A DNA stretch of 64,000 bases, taken from positions 1 through 64,000 of the forward strand of contig JAGPYM010000016.1 of NCBI GenBank assembly GCA_020736575.1, read 5' to 3'. This document shows positions 30,745 through 42,317 of the stretch, piece after piece (positions within the stretch are counted from its first letter, which is position 1; each line of letters begins with the position of its first letter). A model generated the notes under the pieces. That model ran no database searches. It saw nothing but the letters and a program-made list of their open reading frames with translations, and was not told where the DNA came from. The position numbers were made by a program, and so were the translations under genes. This stretch comes from Thelonectria olida. Taxonomy: Eukaryota; Ascomycota; Sordariomycetes; Hypocreales; Nectriaceae.

Positions 30745-33124
30745 CTACCTGGCGTTGTACGGTTTGTCGTCTCTCATGATGTAGACCTCGGCTATCAGAG
30801 CCGTGCAGCCCACCGCCATTGCGATGGCGATGATAGGGAAGTTGACTCGCGCGAACTCGACGCTTTTGACGTGAATGTGCTTGCGAGCGAGGATATCGCG
30901 CCAGAGAAGACCGGCAAGCGACGCGCTGAAGGCCGAACTGAACGCACCATAGTTGACGCCGAGAGCCATGCTGTATACAGTTCCCCAGAAGGTCCGATCG
31001 TTAATGTTTCCGTCTCGCAGTGTCTCCCACTCTTGAATAACGCGGGATAGTAAGATTGTTGTGCCGATGTTGGTGCCTGCAAACTTCAACTCGGAAAAAA
31101 AGAAAGGAAATGTCAGCTCAGCTCGTCCAGTCTCTTTTCGCAAAGACTTACGTTACAAAGACAGACTGAGAGAAAGCCCATGCCCCCGATGCTCCCCGCG
31201 GTCCCCGTCTTGTTAACCCAATGATCCCAGCCTTTGGCGAAGACTTGTACCCAGCCTTTCGTCACCAATGCTTGAACAAGAACAAACATGGCGAAAGCAA
31301 AGGGTACAAGCGCAAATGGAAGATGAGAAATAACAGCCGCTGCAGTGGGAAACGTGTCTTGTAGCCACATATAGGCGTTTTCGACGACCGAAACGAGGGT
31401 GGTGGGTGATCGGTTTTCGTGCGCTGGGATGGCACCTTCGAGGTCCTGTTGCTCCTTGGGCCTTTCGCTGCTTGGCGAAGCCGGAAAGGCTTTCGAGGGC
31501 GATATGGAACAGAGCTCATGACGCGCTCGAGTTTGTTGTTCATCTGCCGACAACGCCAAGGAGTCGCTCTGCGACCTTTCACGAGTTCCGTCCACACCCA
31601 AATGCTTGGAGTTGGAGCAGCCGCCAGTCTCAAGTTCACCCGCAATTTCGGCCTTGAGGAGCGCCAGGGTTGGCTTTCCAGAATCATATCGACGTCGGTC
31701 TTCAGTCAAATTCTCTAGGGAAATGTCGTCCTGATGGATTTGAAGGGACGTCCGGGCCTCGGCATCAGCAACGTCTCCTCGCGGCACAGTTTTCTCGCGT
31801 TTCTCCTGTTCATTTTGTGCTTCGTCGTTACCATTCTGAAGTCTCAATCTTTCAGCCCTTGCTTGTTTTGCTTGGTGGCGTCCTTTGCGGGCGATTTCAC
31901 GAGTCTCCTCTCTGTGGTACCATCCAAAGGCAATATCCCAGCAGAACATGACAAATGCGGCAGGAAGAGTTACCCAAAATACAGGATGTTCACCGGTGCC
32001 CGTACTGGCTGCATTCAAAGCAAGCAGCGTGATGAGTGTGGCGGCCATGATAACGGCACCGAAGGCGGCGCCGCCCTTATCTAGGAACGGGTTCATGATC
32101 TCCTCGAGCGGTAAGAGTTTTCTTTGATCGTCAGTGGTGAGATTCTCGTTTTGGTCGTCAATGCCCCTCGCATAAGGAATATTGGGGTTGACGGGAGTCT
32201 TTTCTCTCTGCTCCTGAGAAAGGGTTTCCATTTCGATAGAAGCAGGGATCAGATTGTTGTCGGCGAATACGATGTATAATAGAAACGGGAATAAAACAAT
32301 GGCGGTTATCACTACAGGAACGATCATGTTCGCCGTGTAGTGAATGAACTTGATTTCAAAGGCTCCGGCAAGGACAAGGTTGGTCGGGTTGGACGAAACG
32401 AGGATAGCCGAGGCGATGTTCGCCACGGCGAATTGGCTGTATATCCAGGCTTTTGGGTGGTTAATATTCTTGGATACTCGGGTCATGTAGGCGAGGAAAG
32501 CGGTTCCAGAAAGAATGATAGGGTCGTTGCCGATGAAGCTGCCCAGGGCAAAGAAGAAGGCGTAGAGATAGAAGAAGAGTTTGTGACCGACCTTTCCGCC
32601 CCACTGAAGCACCTTGAAAGCAAGCCATCTGATGAGCCCGGAGGCGTCAATTGATATGGCGATGTAGGCGAGGGTAATGAAGAACAGCATGACATCGATG
32701 GGGGAAATGTTATTCGCGCCAATTGTACCGTCATGTACCTCGGTGCGACCGATGGCCTTGATGGCGAGCAGGAAGAGATCGGCGATGAGAGGTGCCGTGA
32801 TAAAGTTCATGGGGAGCCTGAGCTTCACAAAATGTGTGCGTTTTTGGTCTTCAAGGCCGGCATTGTGAATGCGATTGTGTCTCCTTGATATGACTCTCGA
32901 GGCGGCCAGAGTGTCCAGGATTGCCTTTGAAACCGGTCTCGGGATGTAGACCGGGACGTGGAACGGGAATAACACTATTACATCTGCACAACACCCGAGG
33001 TTAGTTGATGGCAAGACCATCAAAGCGCAAACAGTTCTCAGCACTCACTTGTGATGACAAAGACGATGAGCGTGACGATGGACCTCCACTCCGAGATTTG
33101 ACCCGTGTCCTTTGCTTCGGCCAT
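30745..33124 (-). CDS. ArsB/NhaD/CitMHS-type ion permease with long cytosolic loop
   Basis: Three exons (33124-33049, 32983-31152, 31083-30745; 748 aa). The start MAEAKDTGQISEWRS lies on a short first exon ending in a hydrophobic helix (IVTLIVFVIT). The N-terminal half includes ISIDASGLIRWLAFKVLQWGG and GSFIGNDPIILSGTAFLAYM, then SSNPTNLVLAGAF, the repeated NxP-type hairpin motifs of the ion-transporter superfamily. A long charged loop (about residues 360-530: KRE, DED and SQSDS-rich) separates the two halves; the second half has FAGTNIGTTILLSRVIQEW and ALGVNYGAF. Relatives are sodium/proton antiporters, arsenite or citrate permeases, and the animal P protein. Transported ion not determinable. 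Confidence 0.85.
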
Positions 33125-34179
33125 TTTTCTTTTTTGTATTCTCTGGCCCTTGGAGCAAGTGTAAGTTTTCTGAACAAGCTTGGAACAAGATCTTGGTTCA
33201 TTAGGGTGAGATTAGGCCAAGTTGGTCGAGGTGGTTAAGATATGCGTGATGAGCCTCATGTGGGCAGAACCCCGCACCTTGGAAGGCAATTCAACGCATC
33301 ACAGCCTGTATCACGGCACTCGACAAATAATGCCTCATTGATCATGATCCACAGGCCAAGAAAAACAAAAGAAAAAAAAACGAGGCGGACTTACGTTGAA
33401 CGCTTGGCGGGAATGAGCTACATATTCCACGAGTTTGCCCGAGTAGTTTGTCGCTTTGTATATAACAGGCCGACCTTCGTACGATACAAACATTTGGCAG
33501 CTGGAAACAATCAAGTTCCCTCGTCACGAGGTTTCTTTCCTCACTCAGCCGCCCCTTTCCTTGGAGGCTATGCTCTTCTCGCCCGCCTGAACGTCGGCCT
33601 CGCAGACGGTGACGCCACTTTTCAACGTCTTGCAGTTGAAGCTGGCCATTGCAACGGGACACGAGCCAATCGGTGGGAATCGTCTCACCCTCGGGTTCAT
33701 CCTCATTCGCCATTATCTTGATGCCTGGTCTGTTGGTGACTCCGCTTCTTTTGCACTTCGCCCGACTTCTGAGCGGCTCCCGCTTCACAGTTCCTGCACC
33801 ACACTGTATCGGGACTCGTCTCACGGTTTCCCCCCTTTCTGCGACACACACAATAAGCGTGGCTGTGTTCATCTGCGCTGAATGAGACCTTCTGCTTCCT
33901 TCGTAGGGCGTTTTCTCATTACTGAAGCCTGTGCACGGCCAAGTCGTCGCCCAAATCGCCAGCCTTTCCGAAGGGTTGGCAAGAGTTGTTCCCAATAACA
34001 TGACAGACCGCGCAATGCTGGGTGGTTTGTGCGACGACAATGGGAATTGCGCACGCGACACTCTTCCTCCAAGTCTTGCTCAATATAATGTCGTCTCCGG
34101 GGCTTCCACTCCAGTAGTTCTTTTATTTCCGACTCTTGTTCCGGTTCGTCTTGTGCTATTCCCAAACAAGTGAAGGGTC
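33125..34179. other. Divergent intergenic interval of about 1 kb
   Basis: Promoters of the permease and of the multispan protein. Open frames on both strands cross it, including a 239-codon minus-strand frame, but none shows a recognisable domain. An A-rich run (33361-33382) is present. I see no gene. Confidence 0.4.
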
Positions 34180-36247
34180 ATGCCACCGCTATTAACAGAG
34201 CTCTCGTCGCGTGTTGACCAGAACATCACCACCATCGTCGACCTCGTTCTGGCCTCGTCTTCCAACCCCTCAACCAGTGACCCAGTGCAGGTAATTTGTG
34301 CCTGGCCAGTCTCGGGGCAGTATGGTCCTGGAACACGAATTCTGTAAGTCATCCACGTCTCCACCAGGCGATGCTCGCAGCTCATGCCGAAAGCGCCCAC
34401 CGAGCCTCTGCAGCACGCTAATCTGCAAATCACTCTTCTGCATGCAGATATTATGCCCTCATCGCCGCATGTTTGCTTGCTAGGAAAGCCGACTGGTTGG
34501 TGAACGCCTGCCTGGCGGCTGCCCTGCTGCTCCCAGCCATTGCAGCCATTCATGGCATTGTGCTTACTGCGTTGCATGTTCATGGTAAGAATCGATGCTG
34601 CGTCCACTGAAGTAGGCGAAGTGCTCACGACGGGTGACACCTCTAGATGCGGTGGATATGGACATCTTTGGGGCGTTCCAGCTATGTTCCATAGGAATCC
34701 TGGCTGCCCCCGTGACCGTCATGATGTCTCGCACCTACTTTAACGATCCTGGCCGAAATACCATCTTCCTTTGGGTTTTGTTGATCTTGGCCGGTGAGTA
34801 TAGTCTTTTCTGTTTGCCTAAGGAACTCGCCATGTGTCTAACGAAGTGCCACGTAGGGATGCTGTGCCTCGCTGTCGAATTCTACCGCATCGAAACGTTC
34901 GATTGCACCCACTCCGACTCGGGCAGCCTAATATCGTCCGACGTATCCAAGTTTCCCCTAGGGAATGAGAGCATCTGTGGCCTGCCTTTTCGTTGTTCGA
35001 CACAAAACGGTCCGATCTCTCCAATCAGAGGCGGTGCGGCGGACAATGTCTATATCATTCCGGCGCCAGGCCATCTGACATTCGGTACGGCAACACTCCT
35101 CGCAGCTGCATGCTGTGTGCATGCCGTCCTCTGCCTCGTCTCAATGTGGGACAGGATTCTGGACATCAACTGGAGACGGGCGTCACGCACTCAAAGTCGA
35201 GAGACTGAGGGCAATCTGCCTGGCAGCGGCAAGCGCGATTCGGACGATGCCACACAAGCTTTGGAGAAGGGCATCAATGGCAAAATAACATACTTCCTCA
35301 AAATCATTGCCATTCCGATTTTTGGCGGCGTCGGACTCGCCATACTCATCCTGGGAGAGATCAACTTTTACAGTCGTCAAGTCCAATATCAAACGGAACC
35401 TCTCGCGAGCGTTGGTAAGAACAAGCCCAGATATCTTTTAAGCTGCACCCCGCCTAACTGGATTGTGTCACGTTCAGGTCAATGGGGCCCAATCTGCGGA
35501 ACCTTCCTGGCCATGGTTGGCTCATTATATATTCTAGTGGCAAAGAAGGTACAGGATGTCACAGGGCAGTCACACCCAAATGCATCAGGGGCAGGGTGTG
35601 CGTGCACTCATCATGGCTGTTGCAGTAGTTCGCCTGCAGAGACACGAGTCTCTCTGGATAGCTCTCCAGTGAGCTGTCGCAGCCGGCGGAGTGATGTCTC
35701 TGACTCCAGAGCAAGCGGAACCGAAGCCGAAAATAAGGACGCTGGGTACCGACAGAGATTTGCAACGTTCCTCATAACCGCCGGCGAATGGCTTGGGACT
35801 CCCAGGGACTTCGACGGCTCGGAATTCAACCACGGCGTCGCCAGAAACTATCCCGAAGTGCCAGGAGAACGAGGCCGAAATCCAGTGCTCCGTCTTATCA
35901 TAGACAGCTATGCTGACAGGAGCCGTACGAACTCAGCAGCAGGCAGCATCGTACCTAGCGAAGCCTACGATGCGGAGGCGAAGTATGTATCTAGGTCACA
36001 AAGATCAGCGTCACCTGGGTCATGGTCCTCGGAAGGGCAGCAAAATGGGGATATGGAGAGGGATCGCCGTTTAATGGAACTTCAATTTGTTCAAGGAGAC
36101 CATTCGCCTCCAACTGGCGGCCAGGCTGGACACAGATCCCAACCTCGTCGAAGAACGCTCGAGGTTCCATCACCTGTTCACCTTAGCCCAGGGAGATCTA
36201 TATCAATTTCAACCATCACCTCGAATCATAGAACCAACAACGATTAG
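34180..36247 (+). CDS. Fungal multispan membrane protein of unknown function
   Basis: Five exons (34180-34343, 34448-34584, 34647-34793, 34857-35414, 35478-36247; 591 aa). Hydrophobic segments occur at about residues 55-75, 78-98, 113-135, 140-165, 235-255, 305-325 and 348-365, so about seven spans. A lumenal loop between the fourth and fifth spans contains Cys pairs (FDCTHSD, then ICGLPFRCST) that could form disulphides. The C-terminal 220 residues are hydrophilic and Ser/Arg-rich, with GCACTHHGCCSSS near the last span. I recognise no named family; the pattern (seven spans plus long cytosolic tail) resembles fungal receptor-like or transporter-regulating proteins but no diagnostic motif is present. 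Confidence 0.75.
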
Positions 36248-37663
36248 AGAATCTTGGTTAGCCCAGAATCGCCACTGCGTCCTGCCGCTCTTATCACTGT
36301 GACTTTGTCATCAGGTTTTTATGACTGAACATGTTATCACTAACCGAACATTCAATGAGCGATCACGAAATGTATTCTCATCGTTACCAGTGGATGGATC
36401 TCAGCCTCGTAGTAACTTCAAGCTGAGGGGGGGCTCTATAACACCCCGACCCGTGATTCCGGTGTTCTCACTGTACCAGTTAAAAGTGGTACATCATTGA
36501 ATGTGCCCAATCACCCCATAGGTAGACCGTACCGGAATACTCCTATGCCACTGATAGCTGATACTTGGAAACGTCATTCACGGGGGCACAACATGAACGG
36601 GCTGGTACTTGATATCGTCAGGAAGTGGTAGAGTATAAATGTGAATAGTTCAGGGTCTTGAGAGTGGGAAAAAATTGACCATAATAAGAAGAAATAAGAC
36701 TGTTAAAGCGCTTATAAGACTAGCATGGAATGTAGAAACCCAGAGGTGCCCGCTCTACCTACATCCGACGCAAGAGGCACTCAAATCTGCACTCAAGCTA
36801 TCCCGCGCTTATCCGATATACCATCCAGCGTAATAAAGGTAATACGATCTGGTACTGTGCAGCAGCAGTGCAGTCTGGACCGGAACCTCAGTTATTCAGT
36901 TTGCCACGTAAAGTGTCCCTCAGCAATCGCAGCGACCGTGAGCAATGCCCCATGAATCCGGGCTGCACTAGATTATGATTTCACCACTATCCAGGTGAGG
37001 GAAGCCATGCGAGTGTCAGCATCATGATTAGTTGTTTCTAGGCATGCGTATATTTCCAGCCGCTGGCCCAAGATGAGCCGTGGCAACCCCGGTTTCGTGA
37101 GACGGTCTCACCCCAACTCAAGGCCGACTGGAGCACTTACCCAATAACATTGGAATAATACGGAAGCGTACGTCGGAGTTTTCATCGATTGACTGCCGAC
37201 TCTGTCGAATCTGACGTTTGATGCCGACCCCTGCTGTTACAGATTCGTCGCTATCTCGTAGCGCTGTCTCGGATATTACGATACCTATTATCTCCATCTG
37301 GAAACTCATTCGAAGCTAAGCTTCCAGCCCTACAGGGAAGAATTTGAAGCTTTCCTGCTGTCCAGTCACAGCTAGCTTTCTCGCGGCGCAAGGTGGGTTG
37401 AGATGGATCGGGCTGACAGGGCGCATCAGCCAAGGCCAGGGGGTCCCTGGTCAACTCTTAGCCACCAGAAGCCGATTTATCCATCCGCGTTTACATATAT
37501 AGCAAAGAGTTTACAACAAGATGCTCGAGTATCATACTGAAGCTCGTTAATCAAGCCTTCCTCGCCTCTCAATCACTCGCCAAGCCGCTCACGGCAAATC
37601 GCAACTCAAATACCGTGTCCGTTTCGAGCCCCTTCTCAGGCCTCCAGGTCATCATTCACCATC
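36248..37663. other. Intergenic interval of 1.4 kb
   Basis: No supported gene. A pyrimidine-flanked palindrome-like stretch CACTGTACCAGTTAAAAGTGGTAC occurs near 36470-36493. A TATA-like CATATATA lies near 37494, about 170 bases before the next start codon. Confidence 0.4.
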
Positions 37664-39164
37664 ATGGGTGCGCACTACTCGAAGACCGAGAAGGACCATA
37701 CCTGTCCCGATCATTCCCTAGCCGAAGGTATGTTCCCTGATCAACGGGTTCTCGAGCAATGGATTACACTCGTTCGTAAGACATGGTGAATAGCCGACTA
37801 ATTTCATAACGCCGTTTCAGATGCGACAAAACCACTCTTTGGCAGTACTTCGTTCTTTGAGTTCAACAAGATCCTAGCCGGAAGCTGTGCTGCATTTACC
37901 TGTCTCGTCATTCTCGCATTTGTGCTCATGCATATAACGCACTATAGCAAGCCCAACGAGCAATCGAAGTACGTCCCTACCGTCCTGCCCATTCTTCCCT
38001 GCCTAGCATGGCCAGATCACTTAGGAAGAGTATCAACTAATAGCCGATCGAAAGAATCCTGAAGATCTGTCTCTTGCTACCATTCTATGCCGTTATCTGC
38101 TTCTTGTCCGTCGCATTTCCCAGTGCATTCGTCTACTTGAGTCCCTGGCTGGACTTTGTTCAGTCAATATCTCTTGGGGCTTTCTTCCTGCTCATGTGTC
38201 AGTTTGTGTCCCCCAGCGACAGTCAACGAGACGTTTTCTTCGCTACATTGGTCATCAAGGACAAAAAGTCCCCCACTGGAACAGGAGACGGGCTGATTTG
38301 GTTTCGGGTATGTGTATCTCATGACAAGACTCAAGCACTGAGCCGAGGCTGAATCTGGGAATGCTAACTTGTGCATTTCTGAGCGTCGATGGCTCATGAT
38401 CTTTCAATATCCCGTGGTGGCGTTGGTCGCTGCCATCGCAACAGACATCACCCAGGCGGCAGACATTTACTGCGAGTGGCTCAGCAAACCGTACTTTGCA
38501 AGACTCTGGGTGCGTTTACCCGACAAGAACTCTTCCATTTTCGCTTCTAACTAACGATATATCTATTGCAGATCAATCTGGCCCGAAACATCTCGCTTAC
38601 TCTGGCGGTACTCTCTGTGCTCAAGTTTTACGGTGCTCTCAAATCGCACACCAAGCAGCACAAGCCGTTGGCCAAACTCATTGCCTTCAAGGCCGTGGTT
38701 GGGCTTGGATTCCTGCAGAGAGTAAGATTATCCCTGCGTCTTTCTTTCTGTCTTTACAGATTGGTTATTGTGTGCTAACTCCGTCTAACTTGCAGGTTAT
38801 CTTCTGGATTCTGACAGATGCCAAAGTGCTCAACCCAACTGACACGCTTACCTTTGCCGATCTCAACATTGGCATCCCAAATCTGCTTACATGCCTTGAA
38901 ATGGTCCCACTGTCGCTATTCTTCTTGTACGCGTACTCGTGGAATCCATACATTCTCCACATGTCGAGCAGCGCTCGAGCTTACCAGGGGGGAGCCCATG
39001 CTTTGCTGGATATGCTGAATCCGAAGGACATTATTGACGCCATTATATTTGCCTTCACCATGAACTCGGAGCGAAGCCGCCTGGCCAAGGCTCAGGCTCA
39101 AGACAGTGCGTTGTCACCCGAATACAGTCTACTGGAGGATCATTACCAAAGACGGGAGGTATAA
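37664..39164 (+). CDS. OST-alpha/TMEM184 (Solute_trans_a) family membrane protein
   Basis: Six exons (37664-37727, 37821-37968, 38055-38307, 38384-38509, 38572-38721, 38796-39164; 369 aa). Seven hydrophobic spans. Landmarks: ILKICLLLPFYAVICFLSVAFP after the first span, DFVQSISLGAFFLLM, WLMIFQYPVVALV, KLIAFKAVVGLGFLQRVIFWIL and PNLLTCLEMVPLSLFFLYAY with FSWNPY-like WNPYIL. These are the conserved features of fungal OST-alpha/DUF300 proteins, linked in other eukaryotes to organic-solute or steroid transport and to vacuolar membranes. The N-terminus has a possible myristoylation start (MGAHYSK). No pathway context. Confidence 0.88.
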
Positions 39165-39545
39165 GCGAAGATACCTATCTACATGGGTCAACTTCATCTT
39201 GAGAGCTCGCTTACACGCAAGATTGGCATCCAGCAGTAATCGGGTTTTCAGCACCGCGAAGGAACAGCCCCATGAGCCCCAGCCGCGCGTGTGTGCATTG
39301 AGATCTGACGCCGCAGCGAAACCCCAGTACTTGCAGCGTAAATGCGCCAATAAGACCCAGCGTGACTCGGCCGAGATCAGTTACAAGCAGTGCCGCTTCT
39401 CTGCGGGGCATTGGCAGGGCACACATTTTGCCAGCGAGGTCGGAAGGGAAACTCTTGACGGAAAAGAAGAATGGTCTATTACACATATCATTTCGTCTCG
39501 CATGTCCTAACTTAACCGGTTTAACCATTCACTCGCAAGCTCTCT
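39165..39545. other. Convergent intergenic interval
   Basis: About 380 bases between two 3' ends, with no recognisable gene, RNA or repeat. Confidence 0.4.
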
Positions 39546-40637
39546 CTAGTTTGCCCCCAATGCAAGAATCTCCTTTTCGATAGCCTCCCCTAGTGTCTGC
39601 GTAGTTCCATGACCTCCCATATCCGCAGTGACGACGTTGGTGTTGGACTCTGCCAGAACATTCTCGATGGCCTTCAGCATGGCCGCAGCTGCTTCGGTGA
39701 AGCCAAAATGATGCAGCATCATCTGCCCTGCCCAAATCATGCCCACGGGGTTGGCAATGCCCTTCCCGGCAATATCAGGAGCACTTCCGTGGACCGGCTC
39801 AAAGAGACTAGGTAGTTCTCTTGTCGGGTTAATGTTGGCTGACGGCGCAATCCCAATGGTGCCCGTACAGGCAGGCCCAAGGTCCGATAGGATGTCGCCG
39901 AAGAGGTTGCTTCCGACAACTACGTCGAACATATCCGGCCTCCGCACAAAATGCGCCGTCAAAATGTCGATGTGATACTTTTCAACAGTCACACCGGGGT
40001 AGCTCTTGTGCATCTCTCGCACTCGCGAGTCCCAGTACGGCATTGTGATACTGATGCCATTGCTCTTGGTTGCGCTCGTCAGCTTCTTGCGAGGCCGGCT
40101 TTGAGCAAGGTCAAATGCGTAGCGAAGCACTCTGTCGACGCCAACTCGAGTCATTACTGTCTCCTGAATGACCATCTCTCGCTCAGTGTCTTCGAACATG
40201 GTGCCACCGATGCTGCTGTATTCCCCCTCGGTATTTTCTCTAACGATCCAAAAGTCGATGTCGCCAGGCTTCTGTCCAGCCAACGGGGACTTGACACCGG
40301 GCATCAAGCGACAGGGGCGGAGGTTGATGTATTGATCGAACTCACGACGGAACTTGAGCAGGCTGCCCCAGAGGGAGACGTCGTCGGGAACTTGGTCGGG
40401 CATACCGACGGCACCGAAGTAAATGGCGTCAAATTTTGACAATGTCGCTTTCCAATCGGCCGGGAGCATGGCACCATGCTTGTCGTAGTAATCGCAGCTG
40501 GAGAAGTCGAAATGCTCAAATTCAAGCGATAAGTTGAATTTCTGAGCCACGGCCTGAAGACATCGCACGCCGTATGGCATGACTTCGACGCCGATGCCAT
40601 CACCGGGAATCACAGCGATCTTGAGCGATTTGGCCAT
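39546..40637 (-). CDS. Tartrate/D-malate-type (isopropylmalate dehydrogenase fold) dehydrogenase
   Basis: Single exon, 363 aa. Start MAKSLKIAVIPGDGIGVEVMPYG is the family beginning; the frame stays open upstream but without an ATG. Motifs in order: AIYFGAVGMPDQVPD, INLRPCRLMPGVKSPL, VRENTEGEYSSIGG (substrate arginine and Ser loop), the metal-binding DVVVGSNLFGDILSDLGPACTG, and EPVHGSAPDIAGKGIANPVG followed by the NAD-binding region and ADMGGHGTTQTLGEAI. The GNMFGD-like motif with NLFGDILSDLG and the wide loop favour tartrate/D-malate dehydrogenase or decarboxylase over isopropylmalate dehydrogenase. It would oxidise a hydroxy-dicarboxylic acid with NAD and Mn. Same strand as the dehalogenase-like gene downstream in map order. 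Confidence 0.92.
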   Translation of the reverse strand: MAKSLKIAVIPGDGIGVEVMPYGVRCLQAVAQKFNLSLEFEHFDFSSCDYYDKHGAMLPADWKATLSKFDAIYFGAVGMPDQVPDDVSLWGSLLKFRREFDQYINLRPCRLMPGVKSPLAGQKPGDIDFWIVRENTEGEYSSIGGTMFEDTEREMVIQETVMTRVGVDRVLRYAFDLAQSRPRKKLTSATKSNGISITMPYWDSRVREMHKSYPGVTVEKYHIDILTAHFVRRPDMFDVVVGSNLFGDILSDLGPACTGTIGIAPSANINPTRELPSLFEPVHGSAPDIAGKGIANPVGMIWAGQMMLHHFGFTEAAAAMLKAIENVLAESNTNVVTADMGGHGTTQTLGEAIEKEILALGAN

Positions 40638-41057
40638 GGCGCTGTCGTAAATTCCCAATAGAGAAGAAGGATAAAGGCTCTGTGTCCTTGAAACTGATGA
40701 GATGAAGTGAGAAAGAGTGTTCAAGAACGCACCCCTCACTGACACGTCTTATATGCGGTCATATTTCCTGATGTGATGTGGCATCGGCACAAAGAATAGC
40801 CGCTCAATCCTCAAGGGCGAAGTGGCCGGAATCGGTGCAGCACGGAGTCGGGGGCCTTGGCTTTTGTGTTCCAAGTATTGGCACGGGGGACCTGGATAAT
40901 GGGAAGCGATTGATATTCACATGAGAGGTTTGGCAATGTCGTGCATCGTGGGTGATTGCATGGAGCGTCAAAATTCTCATCATCCCTGAGCAGAGACAAT
41001 ATTACAAACTACATAGGTAGGTAGTCTACCATGAAATGCAATAGCGCAGCACTGGCT

Positions 41058-41978
41058 TTATACCAAAAAACTACCAATTGCAGAAGTCACCTCCTCGGGA
41101 ACATTTTCTGGCAAATAATGCCCCGAATCGACACTGTTCCCCGTCACAGACACGCCAGACTCAGTCACAGCTCGCCACTCCTCAAGTGCATCGAAGCACT
41201 TTTCAATGACGCCATGTTTCCCCCAGAGAATGAGCAAAGGGCAGCGCACCAGCCTAGACTTCTCCAAGTCTTCACGAGCCTCGTCTAGGTCTAATGTTGC
41301 ACTCGCGCGGTAGTCTTGACACATGGCATGAACCGTCGCGGCGTCTTTGAAGTTTTCCACGTACGTGTCAAAGCATGCCGAGTCGAAGATGTGCAGTCCA
41401 TCCTTCTGGCGACCCCCCATGAACAGCTCGGCAAACTCTCGAGGGCATCCCGAGATGAGTGTCTCGGGCAGAGGATCTGGTTGGATCAAGAAGAACCAGT
41501 GGAAGTAGGCTTTGGCAAAGTCGAAATCTGTCTTGGTGTACATTGCAAGCGTGGGACAAATGTCGAGGAGAATCGCCTTCCGGACCCGGTCGGGAAAGTC
41601 GACGCACAGCTTGTGCGCCACCCGCGCACCACGGTCATGGGCGCAGACGAAGAAGGACTGCTTAAAGCCCAGCTCATCCATAACTTTGACGCAGTCGCGA
41701 GCCATTGCGCTCTTGGCGTATGACGCCACGTGCTCAGGCTTGGATGATTCTCCGTAGCCGCGGAGATCCATCAGAACGACGGTATACTGGTCGACCAGCT
41801 TCGGGGCGACGCGATGCCAAATATGCCGAGTTTGAGGAAACCCGTGCAGCAGCAACAGCGGGGGACGAGACGGGGAGGAGGAGGAGGAGGAGGAACCATC
41901 ACCACTCTTCAATCCGCAAATCGTGATGGGCGGGTCGGTTTGAGTCTCGACTTTGAATGGCTGGAATCCTTGGAACAT
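41058..41978 (-). CDS. Fluoroacetate-dehalogenase-like alpha/beta hydrolase
   Basis: Single exon, 306 aa. The oxyanion motif HGFPQ is at 45-49. The nucleophile is Asp115 in AHDRGARV, with Arg116 and Arg119 matching the carboxylate-binding arginines of fluoroacetate dehalogenases. The acid is Asp139 in LLDICPT, His160-Trp161 match the halide-binding pair, QDYRA supplies the conserved Tyr, and the catalytic His287 is in SGHYLPE. With this full set the protein should cleave a C-halogen bond of a haloacid or open an epoxide. A run of seven TCC codons (41874-41894) inserts poly-Ser at about residues 29-35, before the first strand. Adjacent to the tartrate-type dehydrogenase on the same strand. Confidence 0.88.
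   Translation of the reverse strand: MFQGFQPFKVETQTDPPITICGLKSGDGSSSSSSSPSRPPLLLLHGFPQTRHIWHRVAPKLVDQYTVVLMDLRGYGESSKPEHVASYAKSAMARDCVKVMDELGFKQSFFVCAHDRGARVAHKLCVDFPDRVRKAILLDICPTLAMYTKTDFDFAKAYFHWFFLIQPDPLPETLISGCPREFAELFMGGRQKDGLHIFDSACFDTYVENFKDAATVHAMCQDYRASATLDLDEAREDLEKSRLVRCPLLILWGKHGVIEKCFDALEEWRAVTESGVSVTGNSVDSGHYLPENVPEEVTSAIGSFLV
41874..41894. repeat. (GGA)7 microsatellite within coding sequence
   Basis: Seven uninterrupted GGA units on the plus strand, read as seven Ser codons on the minus strand. Whole-unit slippage keeps frame, so length polymorphism between strains is likely. Confidence 0.9.
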
Positions 41979-42317
41979 GTTGGCTGCTGTCGCTTCGCTC
42001 GTTGGAAATGAGGACAGTGATGCAGATGCAGGGTGGACGAGTCGAAGAGGAACAGTTCCATGGATTCATCATCAGGGCCCATTCATTACATAGGTAGGTA
42101 CCTTAGCCAGGTAGGGCAACCGGCTTTACTTTGAGCCGCTCTTCGGATGACCTCGCTGATGGGTGCGTCATTTATCGGCTGAACTTGAGCCGATGACCCC
42201 CGGCCGGCGATCTACCATCGCTCGATGCCGCCTTGGGTTTGTTAACTTTGTTAACCTACCTCACGCTGATGCAACCGTCGATCCAAGTCTCGGCAGCAAG
42301 AGCGGTAGACAAAGAAG
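41979..42317. other. Divergent promoter of dehalogenase-like and zinc-cluster genes
   Basis: About 340 bases. Contains GTTAACTTTGTTAAC near 42241-42255 and TAGGTAGGTACC near 42090; no gene. Confidence 0.4.

Noticed and set aside
33342..34061. 239-codon minus-strand open frame in the permease/multispan interval
   Set aside because: No domain, mixed low-quality composition, overlaps opposite-strand frames and promoter sequence; probably chance.
40638..40745. N-terminal extension of the tartrate-type dehydrogenase that looks like a mitochondrial presequence
   Set aside because: The open frame upstream of ATG 40637 begins only with GTG; no ATG is present, so the extension is unlikely to be translated.
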